DNA from: Trichoplax sp. H2
Lineage: Eukaryota > Placozoa > Uniplacotomia > Trichoplacea
Length of the DNA stretch: 64,000 nucleotides
Reading direction: 5' to 3'
Assembly (NCBI GenBank): GCA_003344405.1
Contig: NOWV01000104.1
Span: 62,001 to 126,000 of the forward strand
Made by a program: the position numbers and the translations under genes. The notes beneath the pieces were generated by a model. The model saw only the letters and a program-made list of their open reading frames with translations, ran no database searches and was not told the DNA's origin. This document shows positions 63,653-64,000 of this stretch, in pieces; the stretch's first letter is position 1, and each line of letters starts with the position of its first letter.

Positions 63653-63900
63653 ATGGTTGAAAGATGTTCAGCGTTGCCTTAAATATGTCTTTCAATTGTG
63701 AAGAAATGGACTTTAAATTTGGCTCGAATTCCATGTAGACAGATCTGTACAACCTTGAGCAATTGGCTTTTGATATTTTGATTACTTTTTATCGTACTAT
63801 TGAATAATTCTATTTCTTTCGAGCTTCTAATACAAACTATCAGTCGCTGTTACACGTACGGTCGCTCCAACCATTTTACAAGTCAAGTCGTAATGCCGGT

Positions 63901-63983
63901 CTACTGTACAGTACAGTATATAGACTCTACATTGTACTGTACAGTATACAGTACTATACTGTACTGTACAGTATGTACTGTTT
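63901..63983. repeat. Second GTAC-palindrome cluster at the right edge
   Basis: A dense run of GTACAGTACAGTATA and GTACTGTACAGTATACAGTACTA motifs close to the window edge. It may belong to a gene beyond 64000 or be an extension of the CDKAL1 upstream island. Confidence 0.6.
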
Positions 63984-64000
63984 TGTTGATTAAGGTTAAT

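Overview
The window is AT-rich animal nuclear DNA. It has multi-exon genes with short GT-AG introns (mostly about 70-400 bp), full-length orthologues of animal genes (atypical PKC, ARMC9, CDKAL1, SF3B4, PPIH, MICOS10) and a giant extracellular EGF/CUB/C-type-lectin gene. Small introns, compact spacing and animal-type domain combinations fit an early-branching animal; a placozoan such as Trichoplax is my best guess. That is inference from gene style, not from a search.

Layout. 1-17580 (minus): one very large secreted or membrane-anchored protein gene that runs off the left edge, built of a signal peptide, about 38 EGF modules, two CUB domains and a C-type lectin domain, almost all on separate phase 1-1 exons. 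20590-21097 (minus): MICOS10/Mic10, a mitochondrial cristae-junction protein. 22674-24430 (minus): a gene of short exons that I do not recognise. 26239-33198 (minus): ARMC9, a LisH/armadillo ciliary protein. 34369-36851 (plus): PPIH, a spliceosomal cyclophilin divergent from ARMC9. 37386-39661 (minus): SF3B4, a U2 snRNP splicing factor convergent with PPIH. 41292-49355 (minus): an unusual ankyrin-TIR-SAM protein of 1118 residues. 53221-58878 (plus): atypical protein kinase C. 59823-63275 (minus): CDKAL1, a tRNA methylthiotransferase, convergent with aPKC.

The genes form no operon or pathway cluster, although PPIH and SF3B4 are both spliceosomal. The most striking non-coding signal is a set of islands packed with overlapping GTAC palindromes (core TACAGTACTGTA and variants). 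They lie within about 50-280 bp upstream of the start codons of MICOS10, PPIH, SF3B4, aPKC and CDKAL1. Other points of interest are two damaged EGF exons in the giant gene, a freshly duplicated EGF exon, a degenerate ~188-bp tandem repeat in its 4.3-kb intron, two GC-AG introns, and an internal two-exon ankyrin duplication in the TIR-SAM gene. Exon borders were read by eye from splice signals and reading phase; no alignment was run.
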